This document shows positions 9,009 through 17,325 of a DNA stretch of 64,000 nt, one piece after another. Source of the DNA: JACRLW01 sp046349595 (GTDB lineage: Bacteria; Planctomycetota; UBA1135; UBA2386); contig JAXMCA010000001.1 in NCBI GenBank assembly GCA_046349595.1, positions 1 through 64,000 of the forward strand, in the 5' to 3' direction. Each line of letters begins with the position of its first letter. The first letter of the stretch is position 1. A program made the position numbers and the translations under genes. The notes beneath the pieces were generated by a model that saw only the letters and a list, made by a program, of their open reading frames with translations, was not told where the DNA came from and searched no databases.

Positions 9009-11138
9009 ATGACTCGTTCTCCACGCCGCAGCCTGTCTGCCGTAACCCTTCTGTGCTTGGCGTCGTACGCGACGAGCCAAGAGCGCGCCGCGCCCACTCT
9101 GCCGAACACCACCGTGTCGCTGAGCCGCACGGCGGGCCTGAACGAGCTCGACGGCGTGCTGTGGGGAGCCGGCGACGGCTACCAGCTCCGCTTCGAGTCG
9201 TGGGGGATCGAGTTCCTTCCGGCGCTGCGGTCCGCGTCCGACGCATCCGACGAACTCCATCAGAACGACGGCTTGGTCCTCCGGCTGGAGTCGATCGGGC
9301 GGGGCGCCGCGAGCGTCGCGCTGCAGCCGTCGACTCCGCGCACGTCACCCGCGCATGCCCTGCGCGTCGAGTACGACCGCGGCTTCGCCACGGAGCGCTA
9401 CGACGTCGGCGTCGACGGCGTCGAGCAGAGCTTCGTGTTCGCCGAGCGGCCGAGCGGCGACGGCGACCTCGTCGTGCGCTTCGCGATGGCGACCGAGTTG
9501 ACGGTCACCCCCGACGGCGACGGACTGCGCTGCGAGCGACCGGGCGTCGGCGGCTTCCGCATCGGCGGTGTCGTTGGCATCGATGCACAGGGCACGCGCG
9601 TCGCGGGCACGCTGCGTGTCGTCGACCACGTTCTCGAACTCATCCTGCCGGCGTCCTTCGTCGACACGGCGGCGTTGCCCTTCGTCCTCGATCCGCTGAT
9701 CGGCGCCGTGTTCCGCGTGACCGGCTTGTCGACGGACACTGAACCGAGAGTCGCCTACGACGCCTCGACCGATACCTACCTCGCGGTCTGGCGCGCGGCG
9801 ACCGGAGTCCACGGCCTGCGGATCAGCGCCACGGGGACACCGCTCGGAGTGCGGTTGATCCTGGCCGCGTCCGGCGCGACGCCAGAGGTCGCCAACATCG
9901 GCGCTCGTGACGTCTTCGTCGTCGTCTACCAGAAGGGCGGCGGAATCGAAGGCCGCGCCGTCAAGGCCGCCAACGGCACGATCGTGTCCGGGTCGTTCTC
10001 GATCGCGGGAACCCTGTTCAACCCGACCATCGGCGGCAGCCTTGGGGGGTCACCCTTCAGCCCTGGCCTGGCCGCGTTGGCCTTCGATGATCCCTTCGCG
10101 GACACGGTCCACGCTGTTTCGTTGGCGGTCGACCCCGACCAGCGACCCGTCTTCACCTTGGGGACCATCCGGACGGTGGCGCAACAGGCGAGCTACCCAT
10201 CCATCTCGCGCCACGACGGGGGCACCGGGCGCTACGCCATCGTGTACGAGAACGGCGCGTCGGCGCGTCAGGAGGTCCGCGCCCGGATGCTCGACAGTAG
10301 TGGGCAAGCGGTCACGCCCGAACAAGTCGTCTCGGTCGCGACGGTCTCCCAGGTCCGGCCGGTAATCGGCGGCGACGGCATCAACTGGGTGGTCGCTTGG
10401 ATGGAGATCCCCCAAGTCCACGCCCGCGGTCTCCGCTTCTCGTCGAGCCAGGGCACGATCAATCCGAGCACCCTGGACTTGGTTCTCGGCTCCGCGTTCA
10501 CCCCCCAGCATCCTGTCTCGGTGACCTGGACCGGGGAGAGCTGTCTCGTGGGCTTCGAAGACTTCGGAAGCGCCGCGATCGTGCAGTCGGTGGACCTGCT
10601 GGGCTGCACCGCCTGCGAGGGACGGTTCACCACCGGGTTGGGCGCGTCGATCCCCTCGGGCTGCGGCAAGATCGAGAGCTCCGGCACCGCCGACGACGCG
10701 CTCATCGTCGGCCGCGACGGTCAGGGCATCACGGCGCAGTTCTTCCGCGCCGCCGACGGCACCGTCACCTCGCGCGGCGGCGGCTGCGGTGCCGGCGGAA
10801 GAGCCCACGCCTCGTGCGCGCGCTCGCCGAACCCGACGTTCGCCCACCGCCTCGTCGGCGCCCTGCCGAATGCGCCGACCATCTTCGTGCTCGCAGGCAG
10901 CGAGAGCCCGATCCCTTGCGGCACGTGCCGCCTGGTACCCGACCTCAGCGCGGCGATCGTGCTGCCATTGGCGACTTCGGCCGCGGGTGAGGCCAGCGTT
11001 CCCGTGCCGATCCCGGCCAACTCCACGTTGCGCGGCGTGCCGCTGGTCGAGCAGTGGGTGACGATCGACCTGGCCACGCCGGCGTGCACGAACTTCCAGC
11101 TCGACCTGTCCGATGCGTTGCGCGTCGTGATCGAGTAG
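9009..11138 (+). CDS. Large secreted repeat protein, paralogue 3 of 5
   Basis: The 709-residue protein has a signal peptide (RRSLSAVTLLCLASYATSQE). The N-terminal domain has LNELDGVLWGAGDGYQLRFE and YDVGVDGVEQSFVFAERP, ending LPASFVDTAALPFVLDPLIG. Repeats follow (RVAYDASTDTYLAVW), then the C-terminal domain (GGGCGAGG, CARSPNPTFAHRL, CGTCRLVPDLSAAIVL, EQWVTIDLATPACT). Bases 9168-9539 are identical to 13635-14006 in paralogue 5, and 10848-11288 are identical to 13077-13517 at the end of paralogue 4. The gene is therefore a mosaic with its neighbours. The mature N-terminus has one copy of the motif LPNTT, while paralogues 4 and 5 have two. Function unknown. Confidence 0.83.
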   Translation: MTRSPRRSLSAVTLLCLASYATSQERAAPTLPNTTVSLSRTAGLNELDGVLWGAGDGYQLRFESWGIEFLPALRSASDASDELHQNDGLVLRLESIGRGAASVALQPSTPRTSPAHALRVEYDRGFATERYDVGVDGVEQSFVFAERPSGDGDLVVRFAMATELTVTPDGDGLRCERPGVGGFRIGGVVGIDAQGTRVAGTLRVVDHVLELILPASFVDTAALPFVLDPLIGAVFRVTGLSTDTEPRVAYDASTDTYLAVWRAATGVHGLRISATGTPLGVRLILAASGATPEVANIGARDVFVVVYQKGGGIEGRAVKAANGTIVSGSFSIAGTLFNPTIGGSLGGSPFSPGLAALAFDDPFADTVHAVSLAVDPDQRPVFTLGTIRTVAQQASYPSISRHDGGTGRYAIVYENGASARQEVRARMLDSSGQAVTPEQVVSVATVSQVRPVIGGDGINWVVAWMEIPQVHARGLRFSSSQGTINPSTLDLVLGSAFTPQHPVSVTWTGESCLVGFEDFGSAAIVQSVDLLGCTACEGRFTTGLGASIPSGCGKIESSGTADDALIVGRDGQGITAQFFRAADGTVTSRGGGCGAGGRAHASCARSPNPTFAHRLVGALPNAPTIFVLAGSESPIPCGTCRLVPDLSAAIVLPLATSAAGEASVPVPIPANSTLRGVPLVEQWVTIDLATPACTNFQLDLSDALRVVIE
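9168..9539 (+). repeat. 372-bp direct repeat, first copy (identical to 13635-14006)
   Basis: The segment encodes most of the N-terminal domain and is base-for-base identical to the same region of paralogue 5, offset 4,467 bp. Flanking bases differ at once on both sides (A/G at 9167, C/G at 9540). Perfect identity beside diverged flanks indicates recent gene conversion or unequal exchange. Confidence 0.85.
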
Positions 11139-11288
11139 GGCGATGCACGTGGAGTGAGCCTGCCGACCGCGTGCCCCGATCGAGAAGAACTGGCGTCACA
11201 CCGTCGTCACCCCGGTCGTTTCGTTCGGGTCATGACTCGTTCTTCGCGCCGCTGCCTGTCTGCCGTAACCCTTCTGTGCTTGGCGTCG
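10848..11288 (+). repeat. 441-bp direct repeat, first copy (identical to 13077-13517)
   Basis: The segment spans the end of paralogue 3, the intergenic region and the signal-peptide codons of paralogue 4. It is identical to the matching junction between paralogues 4 and 5, offset 2,229 bp. This is the footprint of a tandem duplication whose unit is one gene plus its leader. Confidence 0.88.
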
Positions 11289-13367
11289 CGCCGTGAGCCA
11301 GGAGCGAACGGTGCCCACCCTGCCGAACACCACCCTGCCGAACACCACCGTGTCGCTGAGCCGCACGGCCGGCCTGAACGAGCTCGACGGCGTGCTTTGG
11401 GGGCCGGCGACGGCTATCAGCTCCGCTTCGAGTCGTGGGGGATCGAGTTCCTTCCGGCGCTGCGGTCCGCGTCCGACGCATCCGACGAACTCCATCAGAA
11501 CGACGGCTTGGTCCTCCGGCTGGAGTCGATCGGGCGGGGCGCCGCGAGCGTCGCGCTGCAGCATTCGACTCCGCGCACGTCACCCGCGCATGCGCTGCGC
11601 GTCGAGTACGACCGCGGCGTCGCCACGGAGCGATACGACGTCGGCGTCGACGGCGTCGAGCAGAGCTTCGTGTTCGCCGAACGTCCCGCCGGCCAGGGCG
11701 ACCTCGTCGTGCGCTTCGCGATGGCGACCGAGTTGACGGTGACACCCGACGGAGCCGGTCTGCGCTGCGAGCGACCGGGCGTCGGCGGCTTCCGCATCGG
11801 CGGTGTCACCGGGATCGACGCGCTCGGGATGCGTACCGAGGGCAGAGTGCGTGTCGTCGACCACGTGCTCGAACTCATCCTGCCGGCATCGTTCGTCGAC
11901 ACGGCGGCGTTGCCCTTCGTCCTCGATCCGCTGATCGGCGCCGCGTTCCGCGTGACCGGTGTGTCGACGGACACGGAACCGAGAGTCGCCTACGACGCCT
12001 CGACCGATACCTACCTCGCGGTCTGGCAGGCAGGGAGCGCGGTGCACGGCTACCGGATCAGCGCGACGGGAACGCCACTCGGCGTGCGGCTGATCCTGGC
12101 GTCGACGGGCTCGATCCCGGATGTCGCCAACATCGGCGCACGTGACGTCTTCGTCGTCGTGTACCAACACAGCGGGATCGAAGGTCGCGCCGTCAGGGCG
12201 GTCGACGGCGCCATCCTGTCCGGATCCTTCTCGATCGCGGGCAACCTTTCGGTCCCGACGGTCGGAGGCAGCCTCGGAGGATCGCCGTTCAGCCCTGGTT
12301 TGGCTCTGTTGGCCTGGTGGGACAGTGTCTCCGACACGGTCTACGCCGCATCGTTGACGGTCGATCCGGGCCAGCGACCCCTCTTCAGCGTGGGGACACA
12401 CCAGGCCGTGGCGCAACAGGCCTCCTTCCCATCCGTCTCGTGCCATGACGGGGGCTCCGCGCGTCATGCCGTCGTGTACGAGAACGCCTCGACGGCGCAT
12501 CCGGAGATCCGGGCCCGGGTACTCGACAGCAGCGGGCACGCCGTGACGCCCGAACAGACCGTGTCGGTCTCGACCCTCGACCAGATCCGGCCGGCGGTCG
12601 GCGGTGACGGCACGAACTGGGTGGCTGCCTGGATGGAGAACACCAGCACCGTCAAGACCCGCGGCCTCCGCTTCTCGTCGAGCCAGGGCACGATCACTCC
12701 CAGCACTCCCGTCGCCTTGCTCTCCGTTGCGGCGGCCTCTCAGCGTCCGGTCTCGGTCACCTGGACCGGCGAGAGTTGTCTCGTGGGCTTTCGCAATGGG
12801 AGCGGAGTCGTGCGGTCGCTGGATCTGTTGGGCTGCTTCACTTGCGAGGGCGAATTCACCACCGGATTCGGAGCGTCGGTGCCCTGGGGCGCAGGCAAGA
12901 TCGAAAGCTCCGGTTCCGCCGACGATGCGCTCCTCATCGGCTCCGACGGCCAGGGCATCGTCGCGCAGTTCTTCCACGCGGCCGACGGCATCGTCACCTC
13001 GCGCGGCGGCGGCTGCGGCGCCGGCGGCACCGCGCACGTTTCATGCGCGCGTTCGCCGAGTCCGCTCTTCGCCCATCGCCTCGTCGGCGCCCTGCCGAAT
13101 GCGCCGACCATCTTCGTGCTCGCAGGCAGCGAGAGCCCGATCCCTTGCGGCACGTGCCGCCTGGTACCCGACCTCAGCGCGGCGATCGTGCTGCCATTGG
13201 CGACTTCGGCCGCGGGTGAGGCCAGCGTTCCCGTGCCGATCCCGGCCAACTCCACGTTGCGCGGCGTGCCGCTGGTCGAGCAGTGGGTGACGATCGACCT
13301 GGCCACGCCGGCGTGCACGAACTTCCAGCTCGACCTGTCCGATGCGTTGCGCGTCGTGATCGAGTAG
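11232..13367 (+). CDS. Large secreted repeat protein, paralogue 4 of 5, with compensating frameshifts near the N-terminus
   Basis: The frame runs for 711 residues and keeps the family domains from residue 58 onward (GAGDGYQLRFE, YDVGVDGVEQSFVF, repeats, CARSPSPLFAHRL, CGTCRLVPDL). Between about 11289 and 11404 it is out of phase with its relatives. Against paralogue 5, two bases are missing after GGCGTCG (11288) and one G is missing from a run of six (11399-11403), so the total change is -3 and the frame recovers. The usual mature N-terminus is replaced by about 38 His/Arg/Pro-rich residues (AEHHPAEHHRVAEPHGRPER), and the signal peptidase site seen in the relatives is lost. Either the altered protein is made, or the sequence has two small errors here. 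Confidence 0.72.
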   Translation: MTRSSRRCLSAVTLLCLASRREPGANGAHPAEHHPAEHHRVAEPHGRPERARRRALGAGDGYQLRFESWGIEFLPALRSASDASDELHQNDGLVLRLESIGRGAASVALQHSTPRTSPAHALRVEYDRGVATERYDVGVDGVEQSFVFAERPAGQGDLVVRFAMATELTVTPDGAGLRCERPGVGGFRIGGVTGIDALGMRTEGRVRVVDHVLELILPASFVDTAALPFVLDPLIGAAFRVTGVSTDTEPRVAYDASTDTYLAVWQAGSAVHGYRISATGTPLGVRLILASTGSIPDVANIGARDVFVVVYQHSGIEGRAVRAVDGAILSGSFSIAGNLSVPTVGGSLGGSPFSPGLALLAWWDSVSDTVYAASLTVDPGQRPLFSVGTHQAVAQQASFPSVSCHDGGSARHAVVYENASTAHPEIRARVLDSSGHAVTPEQTVSVSTLDQIRPAVGGDGTNWVAAWMENTSTVKTRGLRFSSSQGTITPSTPVALLSVAAASQRPVSVTWTGESCLVGFRNGSGVVRSLDLLGCFTCEGEFTTGFGASVPWGAGKIESSGSADDALLIGSDGQGIVAQFFHAADGIVTSRGGGCGAGGTAHVSCARSPSPLFAHRLVGALPNAPTIFVLAGSESPIPCGTCRLVPDLSAAIVLPLATSAAGEASVPVPIPANSTLRGVPLVEQWVTIDLATPACTNFQLDLSDALRVVIE
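11320..11349 (+). repeat. 15-bp tandem repeat in the N-terminal coding region of paralogue 4
   Basis: CTGCCGAACACCACC occurs twice head to tail here and again at 13551-13580 in paralogue 5, but only once at 9099-9113 in paralogue 3. In phase it adds LPNTT to the mature N-terminus. Confidence 0.8.
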
Positions 13368-13517
13368 GGCGATGCACGTGGAGTGAGCCTGCCGACCGCG
13401 TGCCCCGATCGAGAAGAACTGGCGTCACACCGTCGTCACCCCGGTCGTTTCGTTCGGGTCATGACTCGTTCTTCGCGCCGCTGCCTGTCTGCCGTAACCC
13501 TTCTGTGCTTGGCGTCG
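13077..13517 (+). repeat. 441-bp direct repeat, second copy
   Basis: Identical to 10848-11288. It contains the end of paralogue 4, the 93-bp intergenic leader and the start of paralogue 5. Confidence 0.88.
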
Positions 13518-15596
13518 TACGCCGTGAGCCAGGAGCGAACGGTGCCCACCCTGCCGAACACCACCCTGCCGAACACCACCGTGTCGCTGAGCCGCACGGC
13601 CGGCCTGAACGAGCTCGACGGCGTGCTGTGGGGGGCCGGCGACGGCTACCAGCTCCGCTTCGAGTCGTGGGGGATCGAGTTCCTTCCGGCGCTGCGGTCC
13701 GCGTCCGACGCATCCGACGAACTCCATCAGAACGACGGCTTGGTCCTCCGGCTGGAGTCGATCGGGCGGGGCGCCGCGAGCGTCGCGCTGCAGCCGTCGA
13801 CTCCGCGCACGTCACCCGCGCATGCCCTGCGCGTCGAGTACGACCGCGGCTTCGCCACGGAGCGCTACGACGTCGGCGTCGACGGCGTCGAGCAGAGCTT
13901 CGTGTTCGCCGAGCGGCCGAGCGGCGACGGCGACCTCGTCGTGCGCTTCGCGATGGCGACCGAGTTGACGGTCACCCCCGACGGCGACGGACTGCGCTGC
14001 GAGCGAGCAGGTGTCGGCGGCTTCCACATCGGCGGTGTCGTCGGCATCGATGCACGGGGCGCACGCGTCGCGGGCACGCTACGTGTCGTCGACCACACGC
14101 TCGAACTCACCCTGCCCGCGTCCTTCGTCGACACCGCGGCGCTGCCCTTCACTCTCGATCCTCTGGTCGGCAACGTGTTTCGTCTGACCGCCACGACGAC
14201 CGACATCGATGCGAGGGTCGCCTACGACGCCTCGACCGACACCTACTTCGCGGTCTGGCAGGCAGCCGGCGCAGTGCATGGCCATCGGGTCAGCGCCACG
14301 GGGATACCACTCGGGTCGAGGTTGGTCCTGGCCTCGAGTGGAGTCGCTCCGGACGTGACCAACCTCGACGCGACTCATGTCTTCTTCGTCGTCTACGTGA
14401 TCGCCTCGACCGCGATCGGTGGTCGCGTCGTCAAAGCAATCGACGGCTCGATCGCGTCGGGTTCGCTCAGCATTCCGGGGACCTGGGGTTTCGTGACGAT
14501 CGGTGGCCGCCGTGGTGGGTCACCGCTCGGTCCGGGTTCAGCCCTGTGCGTGTGGGCCGACCTCGTCGCGACGTCCGTGCATGCGGCCCCGATCACCGTC
14601 GATCCGAACCGCCGACCCGTCTTCACGGTCGGGACGATCCAGACGGTCGCACCAAACTCCCGCGCCCCCTCGGTGTCGTGTCACGACGCAGGCACGGGGC
14701 GCTTCGCCGTCGTCTACTCGCGCGTCCTCTCCGGGCCGCTTCAGATCCAAGCCCGGATTCTCGACAGCAACGGCCAGGCGGTGACGGCCGAGCAGACGGT
14801 CGCGATCACGACCGGGAACCAGACCCGGCCCTCCATCGGCGGTGACGGTGAGCATTGGGTCGCTGCCTGGGTCGACGGCAGCACCCGGTGTCTGGCGCGT
14901 GGTCTTCGCTTCTTGCCAGGCCAGGGCACGATCCTCCCCAGCACTCCGCTCCAGGATCTCGGCTCGGCGGCGAATTCCTCGGCACCCTCCGTGACGTGGA
15001 TCGGGGAGAGCTGCCTCGTCGGCTTCTCCAATGGCTTCGGATTCGTGCGGTCGGTGGACCTGCTGGGTTGCACCGACTGCGAAGGGTTGTTCACGACCTC
15101 GTTGGACGGAGTCTCGGGCAGCGGCAAGATCGAGAGCTCCGGTCCCGCCGACGATGCGCTCCTCATCGGCTCCGACGGCCAGGGCATCGTCGCGCAGTTC
15201 TTCCACGCGGCCGACGGCATCGTCACGTCGCGTGGCGGAGGCTGCGGCGCCGGCGGAAACGCGCATGCCTCGTGTGCGCGCTCGCCGAATCCGACCTTCG
15301 CCCATCGCCTCGTCGGCGCCTTGCCGAACGCGCCGGCGGTCTTCGTTCTCGCGTCTCGCGAGAGCCCGATCTCCTGCGGCACGTGCAGCCTGGTGCCCGA
15401 TCTCGGCACGGCGATCGTGCTGACTTCGGCGACCTCGGCGGCGGGTGAGGCCAGCGTCCCCGTGCCGATCCCGGCCAACTCGACTCTGCGGGGCGTGCCG
15501 CTGATCGAACAGTGGGTGACGATCGATCTGAGCACCCCGGCCTGCACGACCTTCCTCTTCGACCTGTCCGACGCCCTGCGCGTCGTGATCGAGTGA
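13461..15596 (+). CDS. Large secreted repeat protein, paralogue 5 of 5
   Basis: The 711-residue protein has an intact signal peptide (RRCLSAVTLLCLASYAVSQE) and a mature N-terminus with doubled LPNTT. The N-terminal domain matches paralogue 3 exactly over 124 codons. Diverged VVW-type repeats follow (RVAYDASTDTYFAVWQAAGA), then the C-terminal domain (GGGCGAGG, CARSPNPTFAHRL, CGTCSLVPDLGTAIVL, EQWVTIDLSTPACT). The middle repeats differ most from the siblings while the two end domains are kept, which fits selection for variation in the displayed part. Function unknown. Confidence 0.83.
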   Translation: MTRSSRRCLSAVTLLCLASYAVSQERTVPTLPNTTLPNTTVSLSRTAGLNELDGVLWGAGDGYQLRFESWGIEFLPALRSASDASDELHQNDGLVLRLESIGRGAASVALQPSTPRTSPAHALRVEYDRGFATERYDVGVDGVEQSFVFAERPSGDGDLVVRFAMATELTVTPDGDGLRCERAGVGGFHIGGVVGIDARGARVAGTLRVVDHTLELTLPASFVDTAALPFTLDPLVGNVFRLTATTTDIDARVAYDASTDTYFAVWQAAGAVHGHRVSATGIPLGSRLVLASSGVAPDVTNLDATHVFFVVYVIASTAIGGRVVKAIDGSIASGSLSIPGTWGFVTIGGRRGGSPLGPGSALCVWADLVATSVHAAPITVDPNRRPVFTVGTIQTVAPNSRAPSVSCHDAGTGRFAVVYSRVLSGPLQIQARILDSNGQAVTAEQTVAITTGNQTRPSIGGDGEHWVAAWVDGSTRCLARGLRFLPGQGTILPSTPLQDLGSAANSSAPSVTWIGESCLVGFSNGFGFVRSVDLLGCTDCEGLFTTSLDGVSGSGKIESSGPADDALLIGSDGQGIVAQFFHAADGIVTSRGGGCGAGGNAHASCARSPNPTFAHRLVGALPNAPAVFVLASRESPISCGTCSLVPDLGTAIVLTSATSAAGEASVPVPIPANSTLRGVPLIEQWVTIDLSTPACTTFLFDLSDALRVVIE
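13635..14006 (+). repeat. 372-bp direct repeat, second copy
   Basis: Identical to 9168-9539 in paralogue 3 and less similar to the same region of paralogue 4, which lies between them. The exchange therefore skipped the middle gene. Confidence 0.85.
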
Positions 15597-15907
15597 GCGC
15601 CGCGGGCCCGCGGCACCGGGCCCTGACCCTTCTCCGCTCGCGTCGACATCGGCAGGGCGTGTTCGGTACGCGCGCGCCGATTCGATGCCCAACCCATCGC
15701 GCGTGCGGATGAGACCGTGGGGAAGGGTGGCGCGTCGCGAGATGCGCTGCACGGCGCGCGACGTGGAGTCTTCCGTTTCCTCGCGACCGCTGTAGGGGGA
15801 CACTGCACCTTGCGCGTTGTCAGCCGCGGCGCCGACCGTGCTCGGACTGGGATCCGCGGGCTCGACTCCGTCCGCGCTCCCGACGACGCGCAGCGAGACC
15901 AAACGCG
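15597..15907. other. Intergenic region without a recognisable gene
   Basis: The region is 311 bp between paralogue 5 and the dehydrogenase. At 15599-15614 there is a perfect 16-bp palindrome (GCCGCGGG followed by CCCGCGGC), 3 bases after the stop, which could act as a transcription end hairpin. I see nothing else in it beyond space for the dehydrogenase promoter. Confidence 0.5.
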
Positions 15908-16882
15908 ATGAGCCTCTTCGTCACCCGCAGGATCCCCGCCGCCGGACTCGAGGTGCTGCGCGCCGCCGCGGTCCCCTTCGAGATCGGTCAGGACGACGAC
16001 GACCTGCCGCTGGCGCACGATGCGCTGTGCGACGGCGCGCGCCGTCATCCCGTGCTGCTCTGCCACCTGACCGATCGCATCGACCGCGCGATCCTCACCG
16101 GCCCACCGCGACTGCGCGGCGTGTCGCAGATGGCCGTCGGCTACGACAACATCGACGTCGCCGCTGCGCGCGAACTCGGCGTGCCGCTCGCACACACGCC
16201 GGGTGTGCTCACCGAGGCCACCGCCGATCTCACCTTCGCCCTGCTGCTCGCGGTTGCGCGTCGCATTCCAGAAGCGCATCGCTACACGATCGAAGGTCGC
16301 TTCCGCGCCTTCGGCCCCAATCTCCTGCTCGGTGCCGCGGTGGGGCCGTCGCCGGACGGCACGCGCAAGACGCTCGGCATCGTCGGCTTCGGACGCATCG
16401 GCCGCGCGGTGGCGCGCCGCGCGCAGGGCTTCGACATGCGTGTGCTCGCCTTCGGTCGCGAGCGTGCGTTGATCGCCGCGGCGGGCGCGGAGCCGGTGAC
16501 GCTGCCCGAGCTGCTGGCGCAGAGCGACTTCGTGTCGCTGCACGTGCCGCTCACCGGTGGCACACGCCATCTCATCGACGCCGCGGCGATGTGCGCGATG
16601 AAGCCCGGTGCGTACCTGATCAACACCTCGCGTGGACCCGTCGTCGACGAGGAGGCGCTGGTGGTCGCATTGCGCGAGCGTCGCATTGCAGGCGCCGGAC
16701 TCGATGTCTACGAACACGAGCCGCGTATCCATTCCGGGCTCTTCGCGCTCGACAATGTGGTCCTGCTCCCGCATATCGGCAGCGCCACGCTGGAGACGCG
16801 CTCCCGCATGGCGGTGATGGCGGCGCACAGTGCGATCGCCTTCCTGCGCGGGCAGCCCAGCGAGAATCCGATCCCATGGTGA
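15908..16882 (+). CDS. D-isomer-specific 2-hydroxyacid dehydrogenase (glyoxylate/hydroxypyruvate reductase-like)
   Basis: The 324-residue NAD(P)-dependent cytoplasmic enzyme reduces a 2-keto acid to the D-2-hydroxy acid. The substrate-binding segment has MAVGYDNIDVAAARELGVPL and TPGVLTEATADLTFALLLA. The Rossmann motif is LGIVGFGRIGRAVARRA (about 156-172). The catalytic Arg lies in INTSRGPVVDEEAL, and the Glu and His follow in YEHEPRIHSG and LLPHIGSAT. Its length and motifs fit the GyaR/GhrB branch, and the exact substrate cannot be read. The stop overlaps the start of the next lipoprotein gene by 7 bp, suggesting one transcript. Confidence 0.9.
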   Translation: MSLFVTRRIPAAGLEVLRAAAVPFEIGQDDDDLPLAHDALCDGARRHPVLLCHLTDRIDRAILTGPPRLRGVSQMAVGYDNIDVAAARELGVPLAHTPGVLTEATADLTFALLLAVARRIPEAHRYTIEGRFRAFGPNLLLGAAVGPSPDGTRKTLGIVGFGRIGRAVARRAQGFDMRVLAFGRERALIAAAGAEPVTLPELLAQSDFVSLHVPLTGGTRHLIDAAAMCAMKPGAYLINTSRGPVVDEEALVVALRERRIAGAGLDVYEHEPRIHSGLFALDNVVLLPHIGSATLETRSRMAVMAAHSAIAFLRGQPSENPIPW

Positions 16883-17325
16883 AGGTCGACAGGAAGGTGC
16901 GGGGCGCGGGCCACGATCGCGTGGTGCGAAGCCTGCCTGCCCTTGGCGCGCTGCTCCTGCTCGGTGGCTGCGCGATCTTCGAGCCGGAGAACCGGCGACT
17001 CCTCGAGTTGCTCGACGCCGATCTCGCGCCGCCGCCCGGCGCCGCCGCGATCGCGCTCACGCCCGTCACGCTGCCGGTCGGCGTGGTGGCCCTCGCTGCG
17101 GACATGGTGGTGGTCCATCCCGTCGCCTCGATCGACGACGCCTGGCTCGACACCCGCGACGTGCTGTGGCACTCGACCGACGAGACCTCCTTCCGCAAGG
17201 TGGTGATGGCCCCCGTCTCGGTGCTCCTCACGCCGGTGATCTTCACCGGCGATTGGCTCGGCCGCTCGCTCTTCGCGATCCCCGCGCGCAAGCCCGAAGC
17301 GAACAAGGAGGACGACCGGCGATGA
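16876..17325 (+). CDS. Small lipoprotein, first of a related pair
   Basis: The 149-residue protein has a lipobox at LLLLGGC (Cys about residue 32), so it is probably membrane-anchored. After the Cys come two hydrophobic stretches, ALTPVTLPVGVVALAADMVV and VVMAPVSVLLTPVIFTG. The layout recalls small YceK/YidQ-like lipoproteins, but I cannot confirm membership. It overlaps the dehydrogenase (7 bp) and the next gene (ATGA, 4 bp), so the three are probably co-translated. It is a paralogue of the next gene: both have VVHP, DDA.LD and a W.D/H pattern. Confidence 0.7.
   Translation: MVKVDRKVRGAGHDRVVRSLPALGALLLLGGCAIFEPENRRLLELLDADLAPPPGAAAIALTPVTLPVGVVALAADMVVVHPVASIDDAWLDTRDVLWHSTDETSFRKVVMAPVSVLLTPVIFTGDWLGRSLFAIPARKPEANKEDDRR

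Noticed and set aside
15817..16875. Upstream extension of the first lipoprotein frame
   Set aside because: It runs out of phase through the dehydrogenase. The lipobox protein starts at 16876.
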